Part shown: positions 1-13,631 of the stretch, piece by piece
Layout: each line of letters begins with the position of its first letter
Numbering within the stretch: position 1 is the stretch's first letter
Position numbers and translations under genes: made by a program
Assembly: GCA_003342815.1 (NCBI GenBank)
Contig: PTEX01000092.1
Location: forward strand, 1,903,373-1,967,372
From: Eudromia elegans
Taxonomy: Eukaryota > Chordata > Aves > Tinamiformes > Tinamidae
DNA length: 64,000 bases
Reading direction: 5' to 3'
The notes under the pieces: model-generated
Databases searched by the model: none
Told to the model about the DNA's origin: nothing
What the model saw: the letters and a program-made list of their open reading frames with translations, nothing else

Positions 1-3000
1 TTAAGCAAACAAAGCTTTGCCCACACGATACACAAAACCCACGAGATATAATTGAGGCTAGTAATTAAGATAAGAAAAGCTAAATTTGTGAACTTCCACA
101 CATAAAAAAAAAGTGTTCATATAACTGGGTATGCTACACTGATCCACATAACACAGTGGTACAATGGGAGCAACATCAATTGTTGTTTCCATTCAGAAAT
201 ACACACAGCAGTCTGAGCCAAACTCTCCTTATCAAGTACCTCTGATCCATACTTGTATTTCAATTCAAAAGAATTGCCCACCCTCCACCATTTTCTTCTA
301 TTTTGAATCCAGAAGCCAAATAAAGATTTCCATAAAATTTGATGTTTAAAATTCAAGTCTCATTTTTGTGTTCCAGCTCATATATAATTAGTACCTGTTT
401 TACTATTTTCTTGTTTTCCATTTCACTGAACAGAGTGCTGATCTATCTTCTAAGACAGATATGAAGCTGAAAAACAGTATGATCTCATTTATTCAACCAC
501 CCCAAAAATGATGCCCCTGCACTCCTCCTTTAAGCTACCCCTGAATTTCATTATGGTTGGAAGTTTTTAATAACAAAAGATACTGAGTGCTTATAATCAG
601 TGAATATTCATTAATACAAAATTACATAGCAATTCCTCTATAATTATATGATTTGTCCCTAGCATTGACTGTTGAGGGAATCTGTAATCAAAGTTATTAA
701 AATGAATTAGAAAAGGAGATAGTAATTAAATCCCAGTTACTGGAATGTAAAACTGCTCTGAAGTTAAACAATAGGGGTGGCTCCAGCAGAAAGGGAAAGG
801 CTGGTGAAACCTGGGAGCGGCGGGTGCTGGAGCTGCTTTGCTGAGAAGGGCACCTAAAACNCACTGGCTGGTAGGGAATAACCTCAACAGCCCCGGGCAA
901 ATCTCTCGCTTTCTCTGCGCTCCTGAGTGTTTTCTCCAGAACTCCAATTCAATACAAGACTTGCTGCTGTTTGGATGAAACGGAATTTTAAATCACATTT
1001 ACACAAAACACAGTCTTATTGTTTTCAGAACTGAGAAGTTAAACACAGCTATCAGAAAGTCCAGTGCTCCCATTCAAGCCTCCCTGCAGGAACATGCATG
1101 GATTGAGAAGTTAAAAGCATTTTATTTTCCTGTTTGTTACAAAGTCAGCCTGCCACTTTTCAAGTGAAGTCATTCCAAAGAATAGTAAATTAAAATAGTA
1201 AGTTTCATACTGAAGCAGGAATATTTCAAGACTTTTTGTATAAACACAGAAGTGTGAAGATCGTTATCCTGTGTGACCATCAAAGACTAAAGTATGTTTG
1301 NGTGAGTAACAAGATCATCTTTAGCTAATGTTATTGTTGAGACTACTAAAGGAAATAATGATTTGCTGTCCTTCATTGAAGGAGTGTGGCAGGACCCTTC
1401 AGGAAGGAAATGCAAAGAAACCTCCCTCATCCATCAGCAATGGATAAAAACCTCATAGTAAATGATACAACCTCAATTAATCCTGTTGCACACCTGGGCT
1501 CAGAATTTGTGCTTAGCTCCTGTATCAACACCCTGGAAGACATGGTCTGTGCCATAGACAGTATTTAAGCAAGCAAATACACGAATCAAAGAGCCAAGAA
1601 ACAAACAGTATTAACAGAGAAATTCACATAGNTCTGTTTTGAATATTTGTTACAATTTCTTGAGGAACTGAACTGTTACCAGTGATACAGCTTTTGAAAT
1701 AAACCGATGCAGACTTGTCTGAAGTCCCCTCACTCAAGGCTTAGTTCTTGCCCTCAGGCCCAGCGCTGACAGCATCACACTCTTTTGTTGGGATTTCATC
1801 AGTAAGTCTGTCTTTTACACTTGCATACTTCAACTACATTGGAATATATTCCCTAGACTAACTCTCTCTTCCTAGCAACGTTGTAATTTCAGGAAAAAAA
1901 AAAGTATCAGAGAGGAAAGGCTGCTCTCATGCTGAATAGATTACACACAAAATTTTACGTGGAGGCGGAAAAATATTATTCCTTTTGAAACTAGAAATCA
2001 TGCCACTTGCCCAGGTTAGATTACTGTATTTATTGAGTTTACCAGTCCGCGTCTATCGTTCTTCCCACACGCTGGGCAAACCGTGAGCTTCAAGGACGCC
2101 GCGGCGCGTCCNGCTCACCCCAGCGTCCGTGCACTGATGAGGTCTCTCCACTTCTGGATGCTGTTCAGCTGCACGTTACCATTGCAGAAGAAAAACATAT
2201 CCTCAGAAGATCCCTTAGTGAAAGGGAATTCTGACCAGTTTGTAGTATACTCTTTGCTAAAGGCCAGGCTGAGAAAAACAACTGTTTTTTCTTAACAGCT
2301 AAATCCACACAGGAGACTTTAGAAAAGCTTTCAGTACAACTGGCACATGCTACAACTTTGTTTTAGACTCAGTAAAATACACAACAGTTTCAGTGACAGA
2401 TAACATTGCTATCCTTAATACTAAACTACAACAGAATATTGCTTTATTGTGGTTAAAAATGGATTTCCTATAGCCTGATGTTGAAAATAGCTTAACTACA
2501 GGAAACTGAATCATTTCTAGTGTAGTTACAAACATTTCTATAGGCTCCCTTCTCTCCCAGGAGCACAGAGATCCTCTTGGCTATGTTGTTGAGAATATTA
2601 AATTCTTCTGTTTCAAAAAAAGATGTGTAATTCAATTTATGGAAACTCAGTGGCTACACAAGCAAGGAAGCTCTATGGCTGTAAGAGCACATATCCGAGT
2701 GGTACTATACTCTTATCATATACTAAGCAACCTAAAGCTGATGTGAACATGGTGCAAAAATGCAGTCCTACTACTAGGGAGTCAAAATAATTTTCTCTAG
2801 TATTTTGATCCTGTTCACTAAAGCTGTTCCTATCGACTTAAAACTCCTTNCTTACAGAAGTCAGATAAATCATTGTCTGTGAAGAAGACAAAAGCAAATA
2901 AATGCTCACACAGTATTTTGACAATAAATCTTTCTAACTATATTTTGTAATTATGTAAATAGCTTATCTAGAAAATCTAGCACAGTCATAATATATCTGT

Positions 3001-5069
3001 CTCAGAATGCCAAATAATATATTTTGATTAGTTTGAAAACCAACCTAATACTTTTTGTGATGTTTTCCTCCATCCACTCCCATGACCTCATCCCAATTTT
3101 CAAAATAATATTTTCCCACAGGTCAGGAGATACAAAAATAAAAATATTTCCACAGACGCAAGTTGAAACCATTTCAATGGCTCTACCTCACTGCAGAGAC
3201 GCGCTCCAACCAAAGCGTGTGCTAACTATTAAAACACACCAAAGACACCCTAGTTGCTTGCAGCTGTTGAAAACCAAATGCGCACTCTTATCTTAGGTTC
3301 ACCGTATTGGCAGGCATGTGGGTAAGGAAACATGGAGAGAAACAGTGAAATAAAAAGCCATTTGACTCTTCTTGTCACTTCCTAGTGTTTCCTACAGTGT
3401 TTCTGGAGCTAATCCTTTGATATCTTGTTCAGGTTTGGTAGACGAAAAGCTAATATTGCTCCTTATTTCCTTGCAATGACCACAACTGCTTCAAACACAG
3501 TTAATNATTNAAAGCGAATCTTTTGTTCTTTGGCNTGTTTGTCAGAAACAACATATTCCGCCCTTGGTAGATCTGCAAAGTTTCTCTCAGTGACATCTGC
3601 ATTGAATCCAGTGGCTTTATCAAGCTAACANATGATTTTCCTGTTAGCTCTGTCAACAGCACAACAACATGTAACCTAAAGTAATCACTGTCACAAGCAC
3701 AAGACCTCTCCCTGCCAAGGGGTGATGGTTTGGAGGGAGCAGCCTTTAGAAACACATCATTAATGAAGCTTCTGTACATCCCCTGATGCCACTCNCCCAA
3801 GAAATAACACCCAGGCAATGAACTGCCACAGAGGTCATGAGATATCTCTGGGTTTCGTGGCCAAGTCAGCTTTTCTTCCTATTCAAGAAGGATCAAGCAA
3901 ATCCCAAAGGAAACAACTGACTTGCGTTGCCTAGAGCTATTTACNTGTACTATTAATCCACCTCTAGCTTTATCCTTTCTCCCACATAGCCTCTCAATTT
4001 TATACAGATTTTTTTGTAGTATTTTGGTCTCTAAGGATTTCATTCATTCATTCAGACAAAGCCAGCCTGAGCANAGACAGCTGTGCTAGATAAGGAAAAA
4101 ACATCCAGTAACTTTTAGTCACGAGCAGAAACAGAGTTTAGAGTTGTCCTTTCTTCCACTTAAAGATCTTTTAAAAAGCTGCTAGTTCCTGGGATNTCAA
4201 ATACGTTCTTGTTATTTTGGGCATGGCTTTTGAAGCTGATGACACACACAGGGGAAAGAGAGTATGTAGAAGTTTCTACCTGAGTAAAGAGAAATTCAAA
4301 AGAAAAATGCTGGTGGCATTCCTCGACAGACAAACTTCGAGCGCCAGGGAACACCTAGGAGCAAACCTGCCCCACGCAGGCTGGCTCAAGCCTGCTGAGG
4401 CCAGCCCATGTCTTTGCCACCTGCAACAACCACCATGGTAGCCCTGAGCAGTCACGGTTAGCGTGTGAGGGCACAGCCTCCCCAACACAGACCTTCCTAA
4501 GGCAGGACTGCACATACCTGTAACATGCAAAATATTTAGAACACATACAGCATTTCTCAAATGAAAACATGAGAGACAACTCACCTTCTCCAGCAGCAAG
4601 GTGCTCCCTTCTGTTCATCCTGATGATAACTAATACCCCACCAGGTGCTGGGTTGTTAATTGGCCAGGTGGAATCAATTTGAAGAGAATCTCTCCTGCNT
4701 CTGATAGTTGGGCTACAGTGTGAGCCAGGAGACTTTATAGCCCTCCTATCTCTATAAATCTCTTTTTCCTTCCATGGTAGTGGTTACTATTATTCTGTCA
4801 TTTCTTATTATCATTATAANCCATTTAGAACTTCTGCTACTTTTATGTATTGGAAGATGATATAAGCCCTGCCCGTGCAAACAGGCTGTTGCTCTGTCAG
4901 GCCTGCTGCTGCTGCTTGTGCATGGACAACAACCTGCTTTGGGCTGCCGCTCTCAGCCTGCTTCCAGGCACAGTGGTGCTGGCACAAGGTACCAGGTTGC
5001 TTTCACAGCTGAGCTTAGTTTCATGTCCCTTGACGCAGATGCTGTTATGTCACTATAGAAGGCATAAAA
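1..5069. other. Intergenic DNA, left edge
   Basis: No gene, RNA gene or recognisable repeat was found in this AT-rich stretch on either strand. The open frames are short (105 codons at most), do not resemble known proteins and lack splice-site context. It probably belongs to the distal upstream region of ADRA1B. Single N bases occur every few hundred bases. Confidence 0.6.
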
Positions 5070-5073
5070 TCTC

Positions 5074-5175
5074 CTAACCTGAGGTACAGAGGGATGCAGT
5101 GACTTTCCTCAAAGCTGCAATGAGGTTCATGCCTTAGGCTACAAATTTAATCCTGGACCTGACTCTGGGACTTTC
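5074..5175 (-). mobile_element. MIR-type SINE remnant (weak)
   Basis: Read on the minus strand, this resembles the central part of the MIR (CORE-SINE) consensus. The plus strand shows the usual antisense order: a CTGAGGTACAGAGG block, then a TGACTT block, then a CCTGGACCTGACTCTGGGACT block. Spacing is about right but divergence is high, so the call is moderate. It is about 100 bp, non-coding, with no intact promoter boxes recognised. It could be chance similarity. Confidence 0.45.
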
Positions 5176-8100
5176 NTGATAATTACTAATCCCCATTTCC
5201 TCAGTTTATAATGTATACACTGAGAATTAAGTTGAAAGGAAATTAATTTCAATTGCAAAATGAAACTCCTGAAGGTTAGAAAACACCACATCTACTGCTG
5301 CTCAGCCTGTTTCTTTTTTNGCTTGTTCATTTCAAAAATTGAATGCGATAAGGATATCTGTTAAAAATAAAATTTAATTGCTGCCATATAATTATGATTG
5401 AGTGATAACCCCTACTACAGTTGCTGCCTTGCTGCACATGTAATAGAGATACACTAAATGNAAAATTCAGCCCACTTCACCCTTTTTAACTTGCTCTTCT
5501 TAGGAACTCCTATTTCGTGTATTGCAACAAGGAGGAAAAGTGGGAAGCTGGGAATACAGTGCCCATTTCCTACTGGCAAGTCTATCTAAACCAGGCAGGA
5601 CCTTCTTTGTCCTTTGCTGCAGTACGTCCTGCTCCTGACCTCGGGCAGCGGGATCCTGGTCTGTGCTAGGGTCAGTGTTTGTGGTTAACAGCCTCCAACA
5701 CTGCNGTGGAGAAGGCGAGTAAGGGCGGCAGGCAGCACAGTTGCCACTTGCTCCTGTTGTCCTGGGGAACTGAATCCAGCTCCAGCACTATAATCTGGGC
5801 ATCTTTTCTTAGAGAGAGNAGAAACCACGCACACCCCTCTCCAGGCTGCAGTCCTTCTTCATCACCGATGCACTGTCTGCCTCCAACGCTGGTTCTTACT
5901 TGTGTCATTTGCTAAGAGTCCCAAAATCTTGGGACTGTTTTCTTGTTTCTGATGCCAGTTGTCTTGGCATCAGCACAGGATTTCAGGATGTTGCGGTCAT
6001 TTATCATTCTCAGCTGATCAACAGTGGATACCAAATGTTATTCCTCACAATTGGCTAAAATTCTACACTCTATTCTGACTTGTAAAACAAGCGTTTAACC
6101 ACATTTTACCCTTCTGGCCTTATGTCATGATGCTGAGAAAGAAGATCCTATTCTAGGCAGAAGAATTTTACAGTGAACTTTAAGCTATTCTGACCACAGA
6201 TTTGTAGACATTTATTGCTCCATGCAACCACAAAACATTAACCAAATTTATTTTAATAAAGTGTTTATTAAATTGCTATTAGATGAAACCCAGCACATCA
6301 ATACCTCTGTCAAACTATCTGCTGAGCATCTATGGAAAACTCCTCTAAGGAACAACCCATCCTACTCATGATCCCATCCATNAATGTCTACATAAGAAGT
6401 GGATGATAATGATGAAAAAGAAACAGAAAATGGTAAGAATAGCAGCACTCAGGCTGTGAGCTGCACCAGAAGTCTCCTCATCAGACATAAATCAGAGCTG
6501 TGTTAAACCAGCTTGATGCAGACATGACTTGACTGGAATAATAGGAAAACAAATCGTAGTCATTACAGCTCAAAAAGGGTAAAAAGCATGAATGAAACAA
6601 TGTCTGGAGAAGCTCAACCTCAGGGGGGCAATAAACTTGAACTAATTTCGTTAAGTAATGTTTGAAGCTTTAGGAAAGGAAGCAAGAGACAGTTTATAAG
6701 TTATACGAACAAATGCTTGAAGTGACGCTGTTGTTTTTTTCTGGCACTGCTTTTTAACTAACCTCAATTTCTGCCAGCCTTCCTACATGTGCTCAGAAAG
6801 CTGTCATTGCCTCACGACCTCAAGTGGCTCCATGCACAAATTCCAGTAGTTCTAGTTCCAGGATCTGTGGAGCCTGTTTGATGGTTTCCTCCAAAGTTCA
6901 TCTGATTTTGTTGTGCAGGCTGCNCACACAGCTGATTTAGGGGAGGGAGGGCGCGGAAGTGAGCAGCATTTCAGCTGAGATTTTACATGCTTAATTATCC
7001 TTGTGTTCAGCTTTTAAAACATACTAGTCAGATAGAAAATCAATACAATTCAAGCTCCTTATGTGATTAATGCAGCACTAAGGGCTGTATAATAATACAG
7101 CACGCTGGGCTTAGCAAGACACGGCACCAGGTCCAGAACTACTTGAAGTCAAGTTAGACAGTGTTTTGCAGTCAAGCTGGCCTTGAAGTCACGTCAGCTT
7201 TCTGCCACGGGCAGTNGTTCTCTTTCTCCAAGGCTGCTACAGTGTCCGTGTGCCCACAGACTCAGACCTAGAGGCCCTGGACTCAGATTTTGCCTAAATA
7301 GCTGTAGGCAGGTAGCTCTGGTTTGGCTCAGACATACATACAGGTTATTCCACTCTGACCTGGCTCGGTGAGTACAGGCAGGGCATGAGAATGGGGACTA
7401 CTCCTTGCCGTGGGACAGGTGATGCTTTCAGAGGATCGTGCCCTTTGGGACTCTGATTTTTGCAGATTTTTGCCAAACTCCTCTCTCNGGTATTCTGTGT
7501 AGGCAGCAGATATCCTACAAGCCCGTGAATCAGAAATCTTAGTGCTTCTGCAGGGCACCTCTTTCAGCAGCACTGGCAGAGTTTTTGAAAATATTTCTCA
7601 TTCTTTGGCTGGCCTTCTCAGCAGGTCTGTGGGTCAATCAGCTGAAATCCCCAGATGGATTCAAGTAGCATGCTTAGCAAATCCCTGCTTAACCAAACAA
7701 ACAGCCCTCTGCACTATATCCTCTGGATCAGTGCAAACAAAACAGACCATTTTGGAGATATCTGGTTGAATTTACTTCTATTCCTGTCAAACCAAGTCAT
7801 CAGAGCATCTACAGATGACATAGCATGTCGTTACTTAAACCTCTATGAAACATGGGACAGCTGGCATAATGCTTAACAAAAAATAAATATTATGATGTGA
7901 AATGCTAATGTTGATGCTAATCTAGAACATTAATAATGTTTTGCATATATTCATCCAAGCCTATGAGGCAGGAGATACATATGTATAGCTCATAAAGGAT
8001 ATAAGGATATGCTGAGTAACAAAAACTTAGNAGAAATAATGGAAGAGAGTGAGAGGACAAAGAAAGAACTTTCAATCTTCCTCACTTCTCACCAAACAGT

Positions 8101-8773
8101 GCATAACAAATTTAAACTGATTTTTTAAAAAGCATATTGAGGTATATATAAAACCTACCATGTGTATGATATCGTGCTAATGTTATATCTGAATGCTGTT
8201 ATAATAAGTCTTTACATTTATTATCACATCTACTTTCATGTTGTGTAATGTGATTTCTTTGACATCTGTGCACAGAGGATCACTGATCCTTCATTCATAT
8301 AGATTCATTTTCTTGTCTCCTTTTAATGTAGAATTTAGAAGCAATATTGAAATCATCATAGGTGAAGTATTGCATCTGCATATAGGCAGCACAGAGAGAG
8401 GAGGAACCCAGGTTCCAAGCCATTCCCTCAGCAGGAGTGCTTCCTATTTAGGAAACTGTGGAAATCACGGCTCTAGCCAAAACGTGACTATTCTGAGTCA
8501 GCCAATTGCTCTCACATAGGTGGCAATAAAAGCAGAGAGGAATGAAGCATACTTCTACATGTTAGTCATAAGTAAATAGCATTGTTATTTACTCCCGGCT
8601 TTTAAAAGACTTTGCCCTTTATGATGATCAACTTCATTAAGCTTACTGTCGTTCTGCTAGCTAAATATCAGCTTTTTCCATATAGAGCAGCAAGAAAAGC
8701 AGTTAGCACATAACAACATCATTTTTCTCCTAGAATGCATTTTAAATGTAAAAAATATTTTCATGTATTTTAG

Positions 8774-8794
8774 TATTTAGTATTTAGTATTTAG
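8774..8794. repeat. Short tandem repeat, TATTTAG unit
   Basis: Three exact head-to-tail copies of the heptamer TATTTAG, with a partial copy before them. A minor microsatellite with no sign of function. Confidence 0.8.
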
Positions 8795-10604
8795 GACAGA
8801 AACTAATGTAGTCCAATTATTTGGTTAAAGATATTGTGTTCAGTTAACTAATTTCACACATGCAGGAGTAAAGCATTACTTTCAATAAATAGGATAAGTC
8901 CATTTGCTGTAAAAAAAACAGTATATACTTTCTAAGAGATAAAAGTACACTAATGAGATCTATTTTTCTTATGAAAGTGTTTTCAGCTATTATACTNAAG
9001 ATCAAAGAGGCATAAAAAAAGGTTTTTGTGTTCTGGAGGATGAGTTTGACTTGTGCACATTGTGACTATGTATAAAAAGAAAAAAAACACTCTAATAGTG
9101 CAATAATAGCAGCACAGCAAAAATGAAATAGCTGATAGAAGAGGTTTTCACTATTGATTTGTTCTGCAATGAAGCATTTTATTTCTGACCCCATTAGTTC
9201 TTTTTGTTTATTATTAAAAAAAAATTCCATGAAATTTCTATTTACTTATTGGGCTAAGGTTTTACCTGGAAAATTGGAGACTATTATGCAGTTATAAAAG
9301 TCCTAAGAAGCTAAAGAATATATTTAAGATGAGTGTCCATAAATCCTGACATTAAGGAATAATAAGACTTTGGCATAAGTTGCTCTAAATAAATCTCAAA
9401 GCAGAATCAAAAGTATGTGGTTGTACTGCTATTTGTGAGAATGCCACAAATTTAAGCCGTATCTTGTCATTTTCAGAAGATCATTTCAGGTCAGACTGCT
9501 CTAAATNGCCGCTGCCAAAGCTCTGGATCTCCATATCCAAGCCAAGAGCCATTACGTTGACAGCCGCAGCCCTCAGAGCCNCTAAACAGGGAAGAGCAGC
9601 AAATTGCAACCAGACTGAGAACTACTGCACTCATCTCAGCAGTTTCTGCATAGTCCAGTTCCCTGGACTATAATAATGATATAAATACCTGAATAAATGC
9701 CACCAAGGTGAATTTTAGCAAATTCATTTTAATTTGTTTGGAAAAACATGATGGAATAAATAAGAAGTCAATTAGAATAAATCCATTTTGCTATCTTATG
9801 AAGATCTGTTCCTGTCTGCGTGCCTGCATAGTACTCTATTACTAACCTTGTAATAACTTCAATCTAATGCAATCCTACATATCTAGAATATATTCAATTT
9901 GGCTTTTATTTCAGTTGCATGAATTTAAAAAAAAGCCCACTGTCTGATATATATTTGCTAAGGATGTATGTTTTGTGATTATGTGCTTATTAATGTTTGT
10001 AAAGTACTTTCAGACTCTTGACTAATAAGGACAAATACCTGCTCAGGACAGGCAAAACTTCAGAAACCGTGACTGTGCCTTTAGAGTTGTGAAAATGTGA
10101 CAAGGTCCCACACTTACTCATCCCCAAAAATTTCAAAATCAAACATTCTCACTATGCAATGCTTAATATTCTTTTTATGTTACTGTTTTTAGTATAAATT
10201 CACACATGAATCTGCAAATCATACTGTGTCCCTGCTTCTGACCTCATGACTTACAATAAGGAACTTTTAACATCATAAGGAACAATTAACCTGCTGCCCT
10301 TCTTGATTTGCTGAGCACATGTTCACAGTTGCTTGTGCTAGTGCTTCCGTCCTGGCTGTTGTCATGTTGCCCGGGCTGTCATTCAAAACTGCAGCTATTA
10401 GAAGGTTCTTGTCAGACGTTCAGCAACAACCAAGCCCAGATTAATGGGCCATGAGAAGTTTCCCACCACAGAAGGGAGGGTGTCTGTTAATCATCATCCT
10501 GCTGTGACAGCTTCAGGGCTGCACTGTTGGTGTGGATGATTTAGCTGGTAAAGATGAGATTTGGTTCAATAGTTCAGTTTGTCACTTAAAGCCCACAACA
10601 GTTT

Positions 10605-10627
10605 CACGTGGTTATTGCAATAACCAC
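10605..10627. promoter_or_regulatory. E-box overlapping a 20-bp perfect palindrome
   Basis: CACGTG (an E-box) lies at 10605-10610. Overlapping it, GTGGTTATTGCAATAACCAC at 10608-10627 is a perfect 20-bp palindrome with no spacer. The centre, ATTGCAAT, resembles C/EBP-family half-sites joined back to back. A third, imperfect copy (TGGTTATT then ACAATG) follows a few bases later. A regulatory role is inferred from sequence alone. Confidence 0.4.
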
Positions 10628-11504
10628 TACACTGGTTATTACAATGTGCTTACAGCAGTGAGTTGCCATGGCTGAAGAAGTCATTTGTCTTGGTATTGAT
10701 TTGGAGAACCAGTATGCAAATATTGTAAACACCCCTGTGAACTTCTCTCTCTGAGCATAAGTCTTTATTTTAAATGTTGCTTTCTGTGCAAAGATCTCAG
10801 GAGGGCTGGGAGCAGAACTACCTTGCTGAATCACCCTCTTTAATTCAAAACAAGCAAAAATACTTTGAAGATTGAAGATTGTTTCTCTCCCATCTCTTTG
10901 GTGTACCTGTGCTAACAAATATATTCTGACTGGGCTTCCCCGGTGTGTCCTGTGGAGGCAGGGCAGGAGCAGCCTGGAACAAGGGCATTCCTGAAAACCT
11001 GCTCTCACTTAGGCAGCTGTGTCATGAGCAAGAAAAGAGATGCTGGCAGGGGCTCCTCCTCGAGACGCAGCAGATTGCTGCTGTCAGGACACTTCAGGCA
11101 ACCTTATGGGAAACCTAACTGAGCAGAAGCAGTGCCTGTCCTTGCCTCTTGCTGTGATCACAGCTTGCAGCTTCCACCATCTCGGGAAGCGCCACCAGCC
11201 CCTTCCCATACAGCCCTTCCCGTATTCCTGGGCACATATAACTATTAATCAAGCTCTACAACTTCTTCAGTCATAAAGAAAACAAAACCAAAACAAACAA
11301 AAGAACACTAGTTTTCCCCAGTGTCTGAATAAAATCTTTTTCACTGGAAAATTCTCATTAGCATCTCTGTAAAATATTTGCTAACCAGAGACACAGTGTA
11401 AATTTTAGACATACTGAAATTGCTTATGTATAGCCCAGCAATTAGAAATTAAACAATCAAACAGCTATTAGAAATTAGCTATTTCACACTACTTGGGAGT
11501 TACC

Positions 11505-11537
11505 TTTATTTATTTGCATTTATTTATTTATTTGCAT
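11505..11537. repeat. TTTA microsatellite with two octamer motifs
   Basis: A TTTA-rich simple repeat contains ATTTGCAT twice, at 11512-11519 and 11530-11537. This is the exact complement of the POU/Oct octamer ATGCAAAT. The two copies share orientation and start 18 bp apart. The simple repeat may have produced them by duplication. Confidence 0.6.
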
Positions 11538-12159
11538 CACACTGCTGCTGTGAGCAAGTCTTGCAGTTGGAGACGCATCGTATATTCAGCAGCACTGAGA
11601 TCACAGTGACGTGCAAAGCCAGGCAAGAGAATCACCCCTTCATCCATTCCAAAAATACTTCTGCTACAGCCAGCAAGAGCATACGCTGCAGCCANTCCAT
11701 CCACCACCACCAAGTTGTATTTGCAACCGATCCATTTTTCCAAGACTGGAGGACATCAGAGAGCCAGGTACATCCCTAAAGTTCTCGGTTACTCATTTAT
11801 TTTTAAACATTGATGCTATTTCTCTCTGTAATAGCCTCAGAGTCACACAACAGAAGCCGAGGCTTCACCCTGTTAGTATGCGTAAAAGGCTGTACAGCCT
11901 CTGTGAAAGATTCACTCTAGCAGAAGCAAAGACAGGATCATGACCGTAAGTACAAACAGAAGAAAATCACACTTGTACTGAAGTGGGTCTGCATATAAGT
12001 AGTGCATTTAAATATAAATGTATATGTAAGTGGGAAGGGGGGAAAGCTTGTGTGTTCAATAGAGTTATATTTTCCTCCTAGCTAATAATAATATCTTTCT
12101 GATATATTGTTTTTCAGCCAAATGTCTGAAGGTGTTTTACCTAAGAGAAGGGCATCAGC

Positions 12160-12268
12160 ATTTCCAGAGGACAGGCAGGGAAACTGAGGCACTGGCAGAG
12201 AGCATGACTTGTCTAAATGCCCTCAGCAGTCTGGACATTAAAGAGCTCAGCCTAGAGCTCCCATGCTC
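12160..12268 (-). mobile_element. MIR-type SINE remnant
   Basis: The plus strand carries the typical antisense MIR landmarks in order: GGGAAACTGAGGCACTGG, a GACTTGTC block, and an ending AGAGCTCCCATGCTC that matches the complement of the MIR head. The copy is diverged and lacks both ends. MIR is an ancient tRNA-derived CORE-SINE that survives as fossils across amniotes, so a copy in a bird is expected but old. Confidence 0.65.
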
Positions 12269-13603
12269 GGCAGGCTCCTACCTGGTGGGCAACGCTGCTT
12301 CCCCGCACAAGCCTGGGGGTGGTGGGTAGGGNGGTACTGGTATTACTGGCATATGGGTCTCCTGAGCACAGAGCATCACCCAGGGGCGCTTCCTCAGTGC
12401 ACACTATANGGCTGGCAGCTTCTAGTGCCTGGCAGTTACATATACACACAGGCCGGTCACTCACATTAAATCATGTGTTTGTCTTATATAGAATGTGTGA
12501 CTGGCACTTTCCTCTTGAGCATCAGCTCTGGAGAAGTTCAGGGTCTGTTTTCTGGTTGCAGCTACTTTACGATNGCGTTCAAGATGATGATACTGACAGA
12601 TGTACTACACTGAGGCATTCTGATCTCATGCTTGTAATTGTGCCTGCTTTTTGTCCTTGCATATATGTCAACAAATTTAAGGTAAATTACTATCTGAGGA
12701 GGTGAGACTGGAGAAAAATAGATATGGAAGCATGATGCAGACTATAATATTCCAAATATTCTACAGTTTCTATCTGTTTCTATTCTACATATGTACCGCA
12801 CTGCTTAGGTGGAGATGGAGGCACTGAGTGAAAGGCAACCTTTGTCCAAGGTATATTTGAAACCTCTTGCAGGGCTCCACAGAACTAAAATCCTCTTAGC
12901 TCTTCTGCAGTTTCACTGCCATAGTACGCTTACTCGTGATGGAAATAACATATTTGAGTTATCATTATTCATTACTTTAGTTTCTCCTACAGTTTCATTT
13001 GTCCTCCTGAAACTCTCCACTGAGTTTGTTCAGGCTATAAATAAATTCTCTTGGGATTCTGGATCTTGCTTTCTGAACAAAAATTTCAGTGACTCATTCT
13101 CATACATATTTTCTTCCATTATCTTCATCATGGGTGAATGTTCATGCTCATTCCAAAAGGTCAGAAGGAAAGAAGTCATNATTAGCTTCCTGTCCGAAGT
13201 AGGTCAGAATGCACTTTCTCTACATGTCCTTAAAATAAGGTGAGTTATTTTTTAACCAGAAATTGTTGGAGTAGTATCTGGTTCCAACTAAGTCTCCTTA
13301 AGCCACAGAATTGTAGGGTGATTCCTGTCCAAATAAGGAAAGTTACTAATCAGAAGAGTGGTGCCATACTGACTGACAAGTCTAATGACTTCATTTGGCA
13401 TCTCTAAGTTGTAAGCTCATCGACGCCTTGTTGAATTGTTTTTTCTAATGGATGTGTACGGTGCTGGAGTCAAGAACTGTCATTCTTACTTAGTACNAAT
13501 ATTAACCTAACAGACTTGGAATGGAAAAGGTCCCTAGAAACACTGCCTAATGAGGAGAGAAATTATCCAACAGACACCCTGCATATCAGTTCATCAGCTG
13601 ATT

Positions 13604-13631
13604 ATTTCTAAAGGATAATTTCTAAAGGATT
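13604..13631. repeat. 14-bp tandem duplication
   Basis: ATTTCTAAAGGATA is followed directly by ATTTCTAAAGGATT: two copies of a 14-mer differing at the last base. It looks like a recent slippage duplication. Confidence 0.85.

Larger units (their letters stand above)
5176..12155. other. Intergenic DNA upstream of ADRA1B
   Basis: No exon or RNA gene was recognised. The stretch holds several short inverted repeats (5917-5936, 5949-5973, 9650-9671, 10608-10627), a 7-bp tandem repeat near 8774-8794 and two octamer motifs at 11512-11537. A 134-codon minus-strand frame at 10604-11008 resembles nothing known to me, and I treat it as chance. Confidence 0.6.

Noticed and set aside
10604-11008. A 134-codon minus-strand open frame
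   Set aside because: It begins in ordinary intergenic sequence, resembles no known protein and includes the palindrome region at its end. Considered chance.
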